The notes below the pieces were generated by a model. The model was not told the origin of the DNA. It was given only the letters and a program-made list of their open reading frames with translations, and made no database searches. Positions 38,501 through 48,960 of a DNA stretch of 64,000 nt are shown one piece after another. The position numbers were made by a program, and so were the translations under genes. Positions within the stretch are counted from its first letter, which is position 1. Each line of letters opens with the position of its first letter. The stretch comes from Sipunculus nudus (lineage: Eukaryota; Annelida; Sipuncula; Golfingiida; Sipunculidae). The DNA lies in NCBI GenBank assembly GCA_026874595.1, contig CM049311.1:53695676-53759675 (forward strand), read 5' to 3'.

Positions 38501-40070
38501 GGAGACATCTAATTGTATGCCAAATTTTAGGAACTGAAAGCTGAAGCTGGGGAGCTGAGCTCTTGCAAACTGCATAACACTTACTTGATGTAAACAATGT
38601 GTTACATGGTGTTTGAAAACTTGAATAAAATCTACGGTTTTTGATCAACTGGTTTCAAATTTTTGGTGTTAACAGACAAAATGCTAACAAAAACATGCTG
38701 TGAAAATTAAATCCACAGTACTTACAGGAAAAAAACGTGCCATGGTCAAAGTTGGGCTAAATTTAAGGTACCAATTTTTTATTTTTGTTAATATTTTTAA
38801 AAAATTTAAAAGATTTTGATCTAATTTTGGGTATACAATTTAATTTTGATTAATTAAAGTTATATTACTGGAAAAAAAGTCCATAGCTTTAACATGTTTT
38901 GTGTTAAGTGATCAAATATCTTTCCTGATTTTTTACAAAATGCATTATGTTTGGGCTCATAACTTTTTTAAATTATATAATACAGACCTAATTTCTGGCA
39001 TGTACATAGGAACTATATAGAGGAATATTTATGGTAAATATGAGGAAAAACAGTTGAGTCGTTTTGATATGAGGCCGTCCTGAAGTGTGAAAATAGGTTT
39101 TTAATAAAAAATTGAGGTTTTTCCTCAATTTCTCAAAGGAACAAAGTCGCAAAGACCCAGTTTTCAGCTTGGTAGGAGATCTTGGGGACATCTAACATTA
39201 TGCCGAATTTTGGATTCCTAGGTCTTACGGTTTCAAAACGTGCCACATCTACAGACGGACGGACGGACGGACGGACAGACGGACGGACGACGGACAATGG
39301 ACCACGACTATAGCTCAGATGACTTATAGTCAGCTGAGCTAAAAATCAATAACTAGCTTAATTTTCAAGCTTTTATTTTAAAATTTCAGATTTAGACAAA
39401 CTAAATATTTATGTTTACATGCTGTGAAAATTAAATCAATGGTGCTACAGGAAAAAAACGTGCCATGGTCAAAGTTGGGCAAAATTTAAGGTACTGATTT
39501 TTTTTTTATGCTAATAACTTAAAAAATTTACAAAATTCAGATCTAATTTTCGGTAAACAATTGAATCTTAATTAAACATAGTTATATACTTGAGAAAATA
39601 GACTCTAGTTTCAAAATTTTTCATGTTAAGTGAGTTATTATTTTTCCTGAATTTTTACAAAGTCCATTATGTTTGGGCCAATAACTTAAAGAATTTATTC
39701 TTTACAGACTTAATTTCTTTCATGTACATAGGAACTATATAGAGGAATATTTATGGTAAATATGAGGAAAAACAGATGAGTGGTTTTGATATTAGGCAGT
39801 CCTGAAGTGTGAAAATAGGATTTTAATAAAAAAATTGAGGTTTTACCTTAATTTCTCAAAGGAACAAAGTCGCAAAGACCCAGTTTTCAGCTTGGTAGGA
39901 GATCTTGGGGACATCTAACATTATGCTGAATTTTGGATTCCTAGGTCTTACAGTTTCAAAACGTGCCACATCTACGGACGGACGGACGGATGGACGGATG
40001 GACAGACAGACGGACGACGGACAATAGACCACGACTATAGCTCAGATGACTTATAGTCAGCTGAGCTAAA
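35514..40070 (+). mobile_element. Alpha element, copy f, with copy c nested inside
   Basis: 5' end AACAAGGGACCTATGGGTCAC at 35514, 3' hairpin and A-run at 40035-40072. The body (35514-36693 and 39345-40070) matches copy g (54668-56575). Copy c interrupts it at 36694-39344. Flanks fit insertion in an older alpha sequence: TTTATAAATTTATAATAAAA before and AATCTGAAAATATAAATTAA after, contiguous at 5663-5700 apart from small changes. Long G-run at 36519-36538. No coding gene. Confidence 0.75.
36694..39344 (+). mobile_element. Alpha element, copy c
   Basis: Same subfamily as copies a and b but a little more diverged. 5' end AACAAGGGACCAATGGGTCAC, 3' hairpin at 39311-39340. The intact host site is in copy g near 55840-55855 (AAGAAAAAAAAAATCAATAA). 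Confidence 0.85.
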
Positions 40071-40072
40071 AA

Positions 40073-41998
40073 TCTGAAAATATAAATTAAAATAACAGAA
40101 TTCTAAGTTGCAATAATTGTATATCCAGTGACTAGCTCATATTGGGCATAATTTATATATCCAGAGTGTAGCTCATATTGGGTCATATTATGCATACACA
40201 TATATTTTATTTTTTTTTAAATCACAAATGTTTACACTGAATTTAAAAGAAAATAATGCCGCAACATGGCATCTTCATGATAATCCCTTGAAACACTATT
40301 GAAAAGTTTTGCACATTGGAGTTTTCAGCACATGCTTAATTTTAATCACCAAAATAATATAAAGATCCAGTAAATTTGATGAAACTAGATGTGTTGGAAC
40401 GACAAATTAGAAATATTTGTAAAATTTTGAAAAATTTTTTAAGTTCAGGAGGTGTCGTATGGTCAAAAGTAGGTCAACAAGGGCAAAATGCAAACTCGAT
40501 CTGTCACGGGTCATTATCAAGCAACACACCAAAAATCATGCCAGTATATGCAGGCATTGTGAAAAAAAGTCCATGCATGTGCATTTTCCATAAAAATTTC
40601 TGTCTTTCATGAAATTTTTTATGTTTAGGAGCCGTAAAACAATCAAAAGTAGGTCAACCAGGACGAAACGCGAACTTGATCTGTAACTGTCATTATCTGC
40701 CCACACATAAAAAATCAGGGTGGTATCTGCAGGCATTGAGGAAAAAAGTCAGAACATATGCATTTGTTATGAAAATTTCTATTTTTCATGAAACTTTCTA
40801 TGTTCAGGAGCAGTCAAATGGTCAAAAGTAGGTCAACTGGGACAAAACAAGAACTCGATCTGTAACTGGTCATTATCTGCCTACACACCAAAAATCAGGC
40901 CCGTATCTGCAGGCACTGCGAAAAAAAGTCCATACATGTGCACTTTTTTATGAAATTTTCTATGTTAGAGCACCATCAAATGGTCAAAATTAGGTCAACT
41001 GGGACAAAACGTGAACTCAATCTGTAACTGGTCATTATCTGCCCACACACCAAAAATCAGGCCAATATCTGCAGGTATTGGGAAGAAAAGTCTTTACAAG
41101 TGTATTTGTCATGAAAATTTATATATAACATGAAATTTTCTATGTTCAGGAGCCGTAAAACAATCAAAAGTAGGTCAACTGGGACGAAACGCGAACTCGA
41201 TCTGTAACTGGTCTATATCTGCCCACACACCAAAAATCAGGCCAATATCTGCAGGCATTGCGAAAAAAGTCTGTACATGTGTATTTGTCATGAAATTTCA
41301 TATTTTTCATGAAATTTTCTATGTTCAGGAGCCGTAAAACAGTCAAAAGTAGGTCAACCGGGACGAAACGCGAACTCGATCTATAACTGGTCTATATCTG
41401 CCCACACACCAAAAATCAGGCCAATATCTGCAGGCATTGTGAAAAAAAGTCCGTACATGTGTATCTGTCATGAATATTTCTATTTTTCATGAAATTTTCT
41501 AAGTTAAGGAGGCGTAAAACGTTCAAAAGTAAAAAATTATATTCCTAAAAAAAAATTCTCCAGCTTCAGCAATTCTCATGCTAAGTGGGTAAATTTATTT
41601 TTGAATTTTTAAAAAATTGCATTATATTTGGGCCTATAACTTATGCAATACGCAACAATATGCAATACTGACCTAATTTTTAGTATGTTCATAGAAAATT
41701 TATGGAAGAATATGAATACTAAATATGATCAATAACAGATCAGTGGTTTTGAAATTAGGCAGCCTTGAAGTGTAACAATGGCTTTTTTATGAAAAATGAA
41801 GTTTTTCCCTTAATATCTCGAAGGAAGGAAGTCCTAGTGACTAAATTTTTGGTATGGTAGGAGATTCTGGGGACATCTAACAGAATGCAAAATTGTGGTT
41901 TTGTGGGTCCAACGGTTTTAAAACGTGCCCTGTTAATGTACGACGGACAAAGGACCACGACTATAGCTCAGATGACTTATAGTCAGCTGAGCTAAAAA
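40073..41998 (+). mobile_element. Right part of the outermost alpha copy
   Basis: After copy f the older alpha sequence resumes. It includes the empty gamma site at 40253/40254, then a block of ~175-bp tandem repeats (40400-41530), then alpha 3' interior sequence ending in the TAGCTCAG..CTGAGCTA hairpin at 41962-41998. The left half of this element lies before 35514. Confidence 0.65.
40400..41530 (+). repeat. ~175-bp tandem repeat inside an alpha copy
   Basis: About six and a half units. Landmarks recur near 40472, 40650, 40832, 41004, 41174 and 41356: AAAAGTAGGTCAAC, GAACTCGATCTGTAACTGG, TCATTATCTGCCCACACACC, AAAAATCAGGCC, ATCTGCAGGCATTG. Spacing varies by a few bases and no frame stays open across units. 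Confidence 0.9.
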
Positions 41999-42572
41999 TG
42001 GGAAAACATGTAACCTGTGTGGTAGATTGTATATATGCAGAGGTAGAAAGGTCACTTGCTGCAAAACTCCATTTGCAAAGCCCTGGCTTATCCAACTTGC
42101 TGCCAGATGCCCTTGTTGAATTTGTTTTATTTTTTTTTTTGGGGGGGGGGGGCTAACATATTATAAACACATCGATTTTAACAAAACAAGCAGCCTTTGT
42201 TTTTTTATATCCATGTTATTTGGCCTATTTTTATAAAAGCTCCATAAGATAACCTTTAGTTTATCAAGGTCAGATAGGTTGTTGGGTCCCTTAAAACCTT
42301 TCTGGTTTCATGTGCACTAGGCATGGGTTAATGCAGAAGTCATAACCTATCTTTAAGATATTAGAGCTGTTCTCTAAAACACTATCAAGATTTCACTTAT
42401 TTGCCACTTTTCCTGATGGAGTTTGACACCAGGAGATTTTCTGCTCAGTAGCCCAATGCCTGGAATACTTTGCCATTTATTGTAACACCCCAAATGCAGA
42501 CATATCACTCTATAACTATGTGAGGGGACAAAAAGGACTAACAACGAGCCATCAAACCTAAATTGACTGTAC
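41999..42572. other. Intron sequence downstream of the SRSRSSS exon
   Basis: Mostly unique. It contains a T-run followed by a G-run at about 42127-42152. No gene seen other than the exon that follows. Confidence 0.6.
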
Positions 42573-42689
42573 CTTGTTTCCGTGTGTAGGCGTCAGCAAA
42601 CATGAGACACTGTATAGCCTCCTTGTTGATATTTTCTAAACTTGACATACTCGAGCTCCGTGATCTTGAGAATGAACCATCGTTTTTAT
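42573..42689 (-). CDS. STXBP5: Tomosyn exon (SFSRSRSSS linker-to-propeller segment)
   Basis: Internal tomosyn exon of 117 bp, phase 1 on both sides. The frame reads D-KNDGSFSRSRSSSMSSLEN then INKEAIQCLMFADAYTRKQ. It aligns with the vertebrate segment containing DNSFSRSRSSS, then KE.REAI, then FTRK, at the end of the hypervariable linker. The acceptor is TTTTTTCTGTATTACAG just upstream; the donor is CAAG|GTACAG at 42567-42573. Joined to exon 4582-4704 the product runs YTRKQ-D-VFTSPCLWVGT. The serine-rich basic motif RSRSSS looks like a target for basophilic kinases, which is inference here. A 15-bp minisatellite begins about 50 bases upstream of the acceptor. Identification is secure. Confidence 0.95.
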
Positions 42690-42736
42690 CTGTAATACAG
42701 AAAAAACACAGCTTCCCCCATGGTATATCAAAAATA

Positions 42737-43000
42737 ACAATCAGGTCAATCATCCAGCTGTCAATCACCCTGATGTCAATCATACAGCTCTCAATCATTC
42801 AACTGTCAATCATCCTGATGTCAATCATCTAGCTGTTAATCATTCAGTCATCAATCATCCAGCTCTCAACCATTCAGCTGTCAATCATCTTGATGTCAAT
42901 CATCCAGCTCTTAATCTTTGAGGTGTCAATCATCGTGATGTTAAACAATCTGATGTCAATCACCCAGCTGTCAATCATCTGGCCGCCAACCATCCAACTT
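42737..43000 (-). repeat. 15-bp minisatellite beside the tomosyn acceptor
   Basis: About 17 degenerate 15-bp units, plus-strand consensus GTCAATCATCCAGCT (minus: AGCTGGATGATTGAC), with many CAGCTG cores. The array ends roughly 50 bases from the splice acceptor of exon 42573-42689. Confidence 0.9.
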
Positions 43001-43473
43001 TACTGTGTTTTTATGTCAAAATAAACTGCCCTAATATACCATTGCTTGAAATCGGGAAACATCAGGGCACAAGTCTCAAGTACTCATGTTTCTATTTTGT
43101 AGAAACAAATAGGATATTATTTTATGCAAAATGTATGGCAACGTTTGTACAAGTGACAGGTCATTAGAAAGGTTGAAGTACTGTTCTTATAAATTACTGA
43201 ATAATTATTTAATAGCTTGATTAATGCTGCTACTACCATTTATTTCCTGTGACAGCAATACATATCTTTTAACACATAACTGTGTTTTAGTTGGATGTTA
43301 CAGCAATAAAACGTGAAATTAAAATATAACATATTAACTATTTTGCTTTAATAATGAAAAACTTGTAGAAAGGGAAGCTGCTAAGAAAATGCAGTATAAA
43401 AATCAATAAAAAAAAATTTCATTTTATGATAGCTCACTGAGTATTAAGAAACTAGGATTTACTTGTATACATG

Positions 43474-43557
<84 letters not shown>

Positions 43558-44739
43558 ATGTATCATATACAGTTAGTTTTACTTCATGTACTACAGAACT
43601 TTTTCATGAGTATTTATTTATATCTGGTATTTGTGACAAATCCACACAACCTCAAAGATCATACTGACTGAATATAAAAGAAATGAAGAAACCCACAATC
43701 ACTCCAATCTCTCTCTTGCACACACATTAATAATATATATGAACAATATTTAAATTCTGAAAAGATGATTCACCCTAAATATTTAGATTTTAAATCTTGA
43801 AAACAGTACTATAAAATAATGATAAATGTATTGATAGCTTTTAAAGAGTACAGCTGTGCCATTTTAAATACCATAACATGCAAAAACATCAGATGAGAAA
43901 ATAGATTAAAGAGGTTTATCTTTTTATATGAAATGTACACATCCAATGAATTACAATGGCAATAATGGACATCAATTATCAAAAGGGTATATATATATAT
44001 ATATATATATTTGAATAGCAGACATTAAAGAGAGGCAAATCTATATACATATATTAAATGTCAGAGGTACTGAAGTAATAATGAATAATGTATATATATT
44101 TAAAACATACTGGACATCCAATCATGTCACAACAAAGAAATACTGTTGATAAAAGTGACATGAAGCAAGTAAGAGAATAGAGAAACAATGTAATGGTATA
44201 CTTGACCGCGTCCACCAAAGAAACTGCACCACACCCAGGGGCCCACAGGAGGACACTCAACAAGTGCACATAAAATCAATGGTACACGCATCACCAAGTG
44301 CTGCCCTCCTCAGGCAAAGCCTTTCACTACCACTGATTTAAATTATCAATGAACCCAACCTTCTCAAGGGTTGCATTCATTTAATTCAAAATTAAGAATT
44401 TTCATTAAAAAAAAGAATGAAAATAAAGGAACTGCATGACACAGATAATGATTTGCAAAAGAAATAAATGGATGCTGCATCTAATTCCGATAAATCAATT
44501 GCAATAACTGGATTTAAAATTTGAAGAAAAAAACATGCAAAAATGATTTGAAAACCTTGGGTATCATATCTTAGTTCATATAAAAAGCAAATGACATTGA
44601 CAAACAGTTCCTTGCTGTAGAATTTTGTGAAAATAAGGTTTCAGCTAAAACTGGGTTTAATATCCTTTGATTTCAAGGAGGCATTCCCTATGCTAACTCT
44701 TCCCTGTCTATTCATGTTTTTGTTTGTCCATTTCTTGGT
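43001..44739. other. Unique intron with AT microsatellites
   Basis: No gene or repeat family apart from (AT)n tracts at 43470-43554 and 43987-44011. Other open frames are low-complexity or tail into the SINE. Confidence 0.6.
43470..43554. repeat. (AT)n microsatellite
   Basis: Around 40 uninterrupted AT dinucleotides. Likely length-variable. Confidence 0.98.
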
Positions 44740-45097
44740 AAAGGTAAAGGTACGGGGTTTATAGTCTTCTATTACTGCTGTAGTCGCAGTCTCAGCCATT
44801 TTTTTACACTTTGCCTTCCTGGTCTTTCGGGCCTGTTTATTCTTGTTGCTTTTCTCGGCTCCCGGGGGAGCACACAACCCAAGCAGCCATTACCGGGAGC
44901 TAAAAGGTTATTCATTTTTCATTAGCCTGTCACCCATGACCAGTAACCATTCACTCCTGGGTATAGAGCGTGCACCCTTGTGCTAAAGACTTTGGCCAGG
45001 AGTCTTAGCGAAGCTGGCAATCTCAAAGGGACGCAAACCCAAAACCCTTCAGTCACAGGTCCCCCCCCCTAACCATTACGACACCACGCTCCACAAA
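44740..45097 (-). mobile_element. tRNA-derived SINE
   Basis: About 358 bp on the minus strand. The head (complement of 45010-45093) has GTGGTGTCGTAATGGTTAGG, an A-box-like segment, and GGGTTTGCGTCCC, a B-box-like segment. The body has CCAGGAGTGAATGG. The tail ends in CCCCGTACCTTTACCTTT, typical of the short-repeat tails of such SINEs. TTGGT lies directly outside both ends (44735-44739 and 45098-45102) and fits a short target duplication. It is inserted in the outermost unit of the 180-bp satellite. The 78-codon open frame across its tail is therefore not a gene. Confidence 0.85.
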
Positions 45098-48000
45098 TTG
45101 GTCTGTGTGTTCACTTCTCTGACTGTTCATTTCTTAGTCTATCTGTCCATTTCTTTGTCCTGCTGTACAATTATCTGTTTGGTAGTTCATTTCTTTATCT
45201 GGCTGCTCATTTCTTTGTCGGTCTGTTCCTTCTGATCTTTGTTGTGATGCTCATTTCCAATTCTGTCTGTCCATTTCTTGGTCTGTGTGTTCACTTCTCT
45301 GACTGGTTATTTCTTTGTCTGTCTGTCCATTTCTTTGTCCTGCTGTACAATTATCTGTCTGGTAGTTCATTTCTTTATCTGGCTGCTCATTTCTTTGTCG
45401 GTCTGTTCCTTCTGTTCTTTGTTGTGATGCTCATTTCCAATTCTGTCTGTCCATTTCTTGGTCTATGTGTTCACTTCTCTGACTGTTCATTTCTTTGTCT
45501 GTCTGTCCATTTCTTTGTCCTGCTGTACAATTATCTGTCTGGTAGTTCATTTCTTTATCTGGCTGCTCATTTCTTTGTCAGTCTGTTCCTTCTGTTCTTT
45601 GTTATGATGCTCATTTCCAATTCTGTCTGTCCATTTCTTGGTCTATGTGTTCACTTCTCTGACTGTTCATTTCTTTGTCTGTCTGTCCATTTCTTTGTCC
45701 TCCTGTACAATTATCTGTCTGGTAGTTCATTTCTTTATCTGGCTGCTCATTTCTTTGTCAGTTTGTTCCTTCTGTTCTTTGTTGTGATGCTCATTTCCAA
45801 TTCTGTCTGTCCATTTCTTGGTCTATGTGTTCACTTCTCTGACTGGTTATTTCTTTGTCTGTCTGTCCATTTCTTTGTCCTGCTGTACAATTATCTGTCT
45901 GGTAATTCATTTCTTTATCTGGCTGCTCATTTCTTTGTCGGTCTGTTCCTTCTGTTCTTTGTTGTGATGCTCATTTCCAATTCTGTCTGTCCATTTCTTG
46001 GTCTGTGTGTTCACTTCTCTGACTGGTTATTTCTTTGTCTGTCTGTCCATTTCTTTGTCCTCCTGTACAATTATCTGTCTGGTAGTTCATTTCTTTATCT
46101 GGCTGCTCATTTCTTTGTCAGTCTGTTCCTTCTGTTCTTTGTTGTGATGCTCATTTCCAATTCTGTCTGTCCATTTCTTGGTCTATGTGTTCACTTCTCT
46201 GACTGTTCATTTCTTAGTCTATCTGTCCATTTCTTTGTCCTGCTGTACAATTATCTGTCTGGTAGTTCATTTCTTTATCTGGCTGCTCATTTCTTTGTCG
46301 GTCTGTTCCTTCTGTTCTTTGTTGTGATGCTCATTTCCAATTCTGTCTGTCCATTTCTTGGTCTGTGTGTTCACTTCTCTGACTGGTTATTTCTTTGTCT
46401 GTCTGTCCATTTCTTTGTCCTCCTGTACAATTATCTGTCTGGTAGTTCATTTCTTTATCTGGCTGCTCATTTCTTTGTCAGTTTGTTCCTTCTGTTCTTT
46501 GTTGTGATGCTCATTTCCAATTCTGTCTGTCCATTTCTTGGTCTGTGTGTTCACTTCTCTGACTGGTTATTTCTTTGTCTGTCTGTCCATTTCTTTGTCC
46601 TGCTGTACAATTATCTGTCTGGTAGTTCATTTCTTTATCTGGCTGCTCATTTCTTTGTCGGTCTGTTCCTTCTGTTCTTTGTTGTGATGCTCATTTCCAA
46701 TTCTGTCTGTCCATTTCTTGGTCTGTGTGTTCACTTCTCTGACTGGTTATTTCTTTGTCTGTCTGTCCATTTTTTTGTCCTCCTGTACAATTATCTGTCT
46801 GGTAGTTCATTTCTTTATCTGGCTGCTCATTTCTTTGTCGGTCTGTTCCTTCTGTTCTTTGTTGTAATGCTCATTTCCAATTCTGTCTGTCCATTTCTTG
46901 GTCTATGTGTTCACTTCTCTGACTGTTCATTTCTTAGTCTATCTGTCCATTTCTTTGTCCTGCTGTACAATTATCTGTCTGGTAGTTCATTTCTTTATCT
47001 GGCTGCTCATTTCTTTGTCAGTCTGTTCCTTCTGTTCTTTGTTGTGATGCTCATTTCCAATTCTGTCTGTCCATTTCTTGGTCTATGTGTTCACTTCTCT
47101 GACTGTTCATTTCTTAGTCTATCTGTCCATTTCTTTGTCCTGCTGTACAATTATCTGTCTGGTAGTTCATTTCTTTATCTGGCTGCTCATTTCTTTGTCA
47201 GTTTGTTCCTTCTGTTCTTTGTCGTGATGCTCATTTCCAATTCTGTCTGTCCATTTCTTGGTCTGTGTGTTCACTTCTCTGACTGTTCATTTCTTTGTCT
47301 GTCTGTCCATTTCTTTGTCCTCCTGTACAATTATCTGTCTGGTAGTTCATTTCTTTATCTGGCTGCTCATTTCTTTGTTGGTCTGTTCCTTCTGTTCTTT
47401 GTTGTGATGCTCATTTCCAATTCTGTCTGTCCATTTCTTGGTCTATGTGTTCACTTCTCTGACTGTTCATTTCTTTGTCTGTCTGTCCATTTCTTTGTCC
47501 TCCTGTACAATTATCTGTCTGGTAGTTCATTTCTTTATCTGGCTGCTCATTTCTTTGTCGGTCTGTTCCTTCTGTTCTTTGTTGTAATGCTCATTTCCAA
47601 TTCTGTCTGTCCATTTCTTGGTCTATGTGTTCACTTCTCTGACTGTTCATTTCTTAGTCTATCTGTCCATTTGTTTGTCCTGCTGTACAATTATCTGTCT
47701 GATAGTTCATTTCTTTATCTGGCTGCTCATTTCTTTGTCGGTCTGTTCCTTCTGTTCTTTGTTGTGATGCTCATTTCCAATTCTGTCTGTCCATTTCTTG
47801 GTCTGTGTGTTCACTTCTCTGACTGTTCATTTCTTTGTCTGTCTCTCCATTTCTTTGTCCTGCTGTACAATTTTCTGTCTGGTAGTTCATTTCTTTATCT
47901 GGCTGCTCATTTCTTTGTCGGTCTGTTCCTTCTGTTCTTTGTTGTGATGCTCATTTCCAATTCTGTCTGTCCATTTCTTGGTCTATGTGTTCACTTCTCT

Positions 48001-48720
48001 GACTGGTTATTTCTTTGTCTGTCTCTCCATTTCTTTGTCCTGCTGTACAATTATCTGTCTGGTAGTTCATTTCTTTATCTGGCTGCTCATTTCTTTGTCG
48101 GTCTGTTCCTTCTGTTCTTTGTTGTAATGCTCATTTCCAATTCTGTCTGTCCATTTCTTGGTCTATGTGTTCACTTCTCTGACTGTTCATTTCTTAGTCT
48201 ATCTGTCCATTTCTTTGTCCTGCTGTACAATTATCTGTCTGGTAGTTCATTTCTTTATCTGGCTGCTCATTTCTTTGTCGGTCTGTTCCTTCTGTTCTTT
48301 GTTGTGATGCTCATTTCCAATTCTGTCTGTCCATTTCTTGGTCTATGTGTTCACTTCTCTGACTGGTTATTTCTTTGTCTGTCTCTCCATTTCTTTGTCC
48401 TCCTGTACAATTATCTGTCTGGTAGTTCATTTCTTTATCTGGCTGCTCATTTCTTTGTCGGTCTGTTCCTTCTGTTCTTTGTTGTAATGCTCATTTCCAA
48501 TTCTGTGTGTCCATTTCTTGGTCTATGTGTTCACTTCTCTGACTGTTCATTTCTTAGTCTATCTGTCCATTTCTTTGTCCTGCTGTACAATTATCTGTCT
48601 GGTAGTTCATTTCTTTATCTGGCTGCTCATTTCTTTGTCAGTCTGTTCCTTCTGTTCTTTGTTGTGATGCTCATTTCCAATTCTGTCTGTCCATTTCTTG
48701 GTCTGTGTGTTCACTTCTCT
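45098..48720 (+). repeat. 180-bp satellite with open frame on the plus strand
   Basis: About 20 units of exactly 180 bp with no visible indel between units. Each is built from degenerate ~20-bp subunits around CTGTCTGTCCATTTCTTTGTC. One plus-strand frame is open from 45247 to 48738, giving about 19 copies of a hydrophobic 60-residue repeat (for example NSVCPFLGLCVHFSDW). Units differ at a limited set of positions in mosaic fashion (CTA/CTG, CTG/CTC, GGT/AGT, TGG/TGT). The pyrimidine-rich strand makes stops rare by chance. I see no promoter, start context or splice signal supporting a gene, so I class it as satellite. Confidence 0.9.
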
Positions 48721-48960
48721 GACAGGTTATTTTGTTGATTCGCTGTTCATTTCCTTGTCTGTGTGTCCATTTCTTTGTCCTGCTGTACTATAATCTGTCT
48801 GGCAGGTAATTTTTTTCATCTGCCTGTCATTTCCACTTTGTCTGGCTGTCTCTTCCATTCTTTGTAGTGTTGTTCATTTCTATGCCTGTCTTTATATTTC
48901 TTTGTCTGTCTGTTAATTTTTTGGTCTTACTTTCCATTTCAATGTCAGGATCTCCATTAA
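48721..48960 (+). repeat. Decayed edge of the 180-bp satellite
   Basis: Sequence still resembles the unit (CTGTTCATTTCCTTGTCTG, TCCATTTCTTTGTCC) but with indels and many substitutions, as expected at an array edge. Confidence 0.8.

Noticed and set aside
43471-43671. Frame beginning with a YI repeat
   Set aside because: Translation of the (AT)n microsatellite.
44641-44877. Lysine-rich 78-residue minus-strand frame
   Set aside because: It spans the tail of the SINE and the flanking intron, including the CCTTTACCTTTACC tail.
45244-48738. 1164-codon plus-strand protein
   Set aside because: Explained by a 180-bp unit (divisible by three) on a stop-poor pyrimidine-rich strand; no gene signals. 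Kept only as a finding to test.
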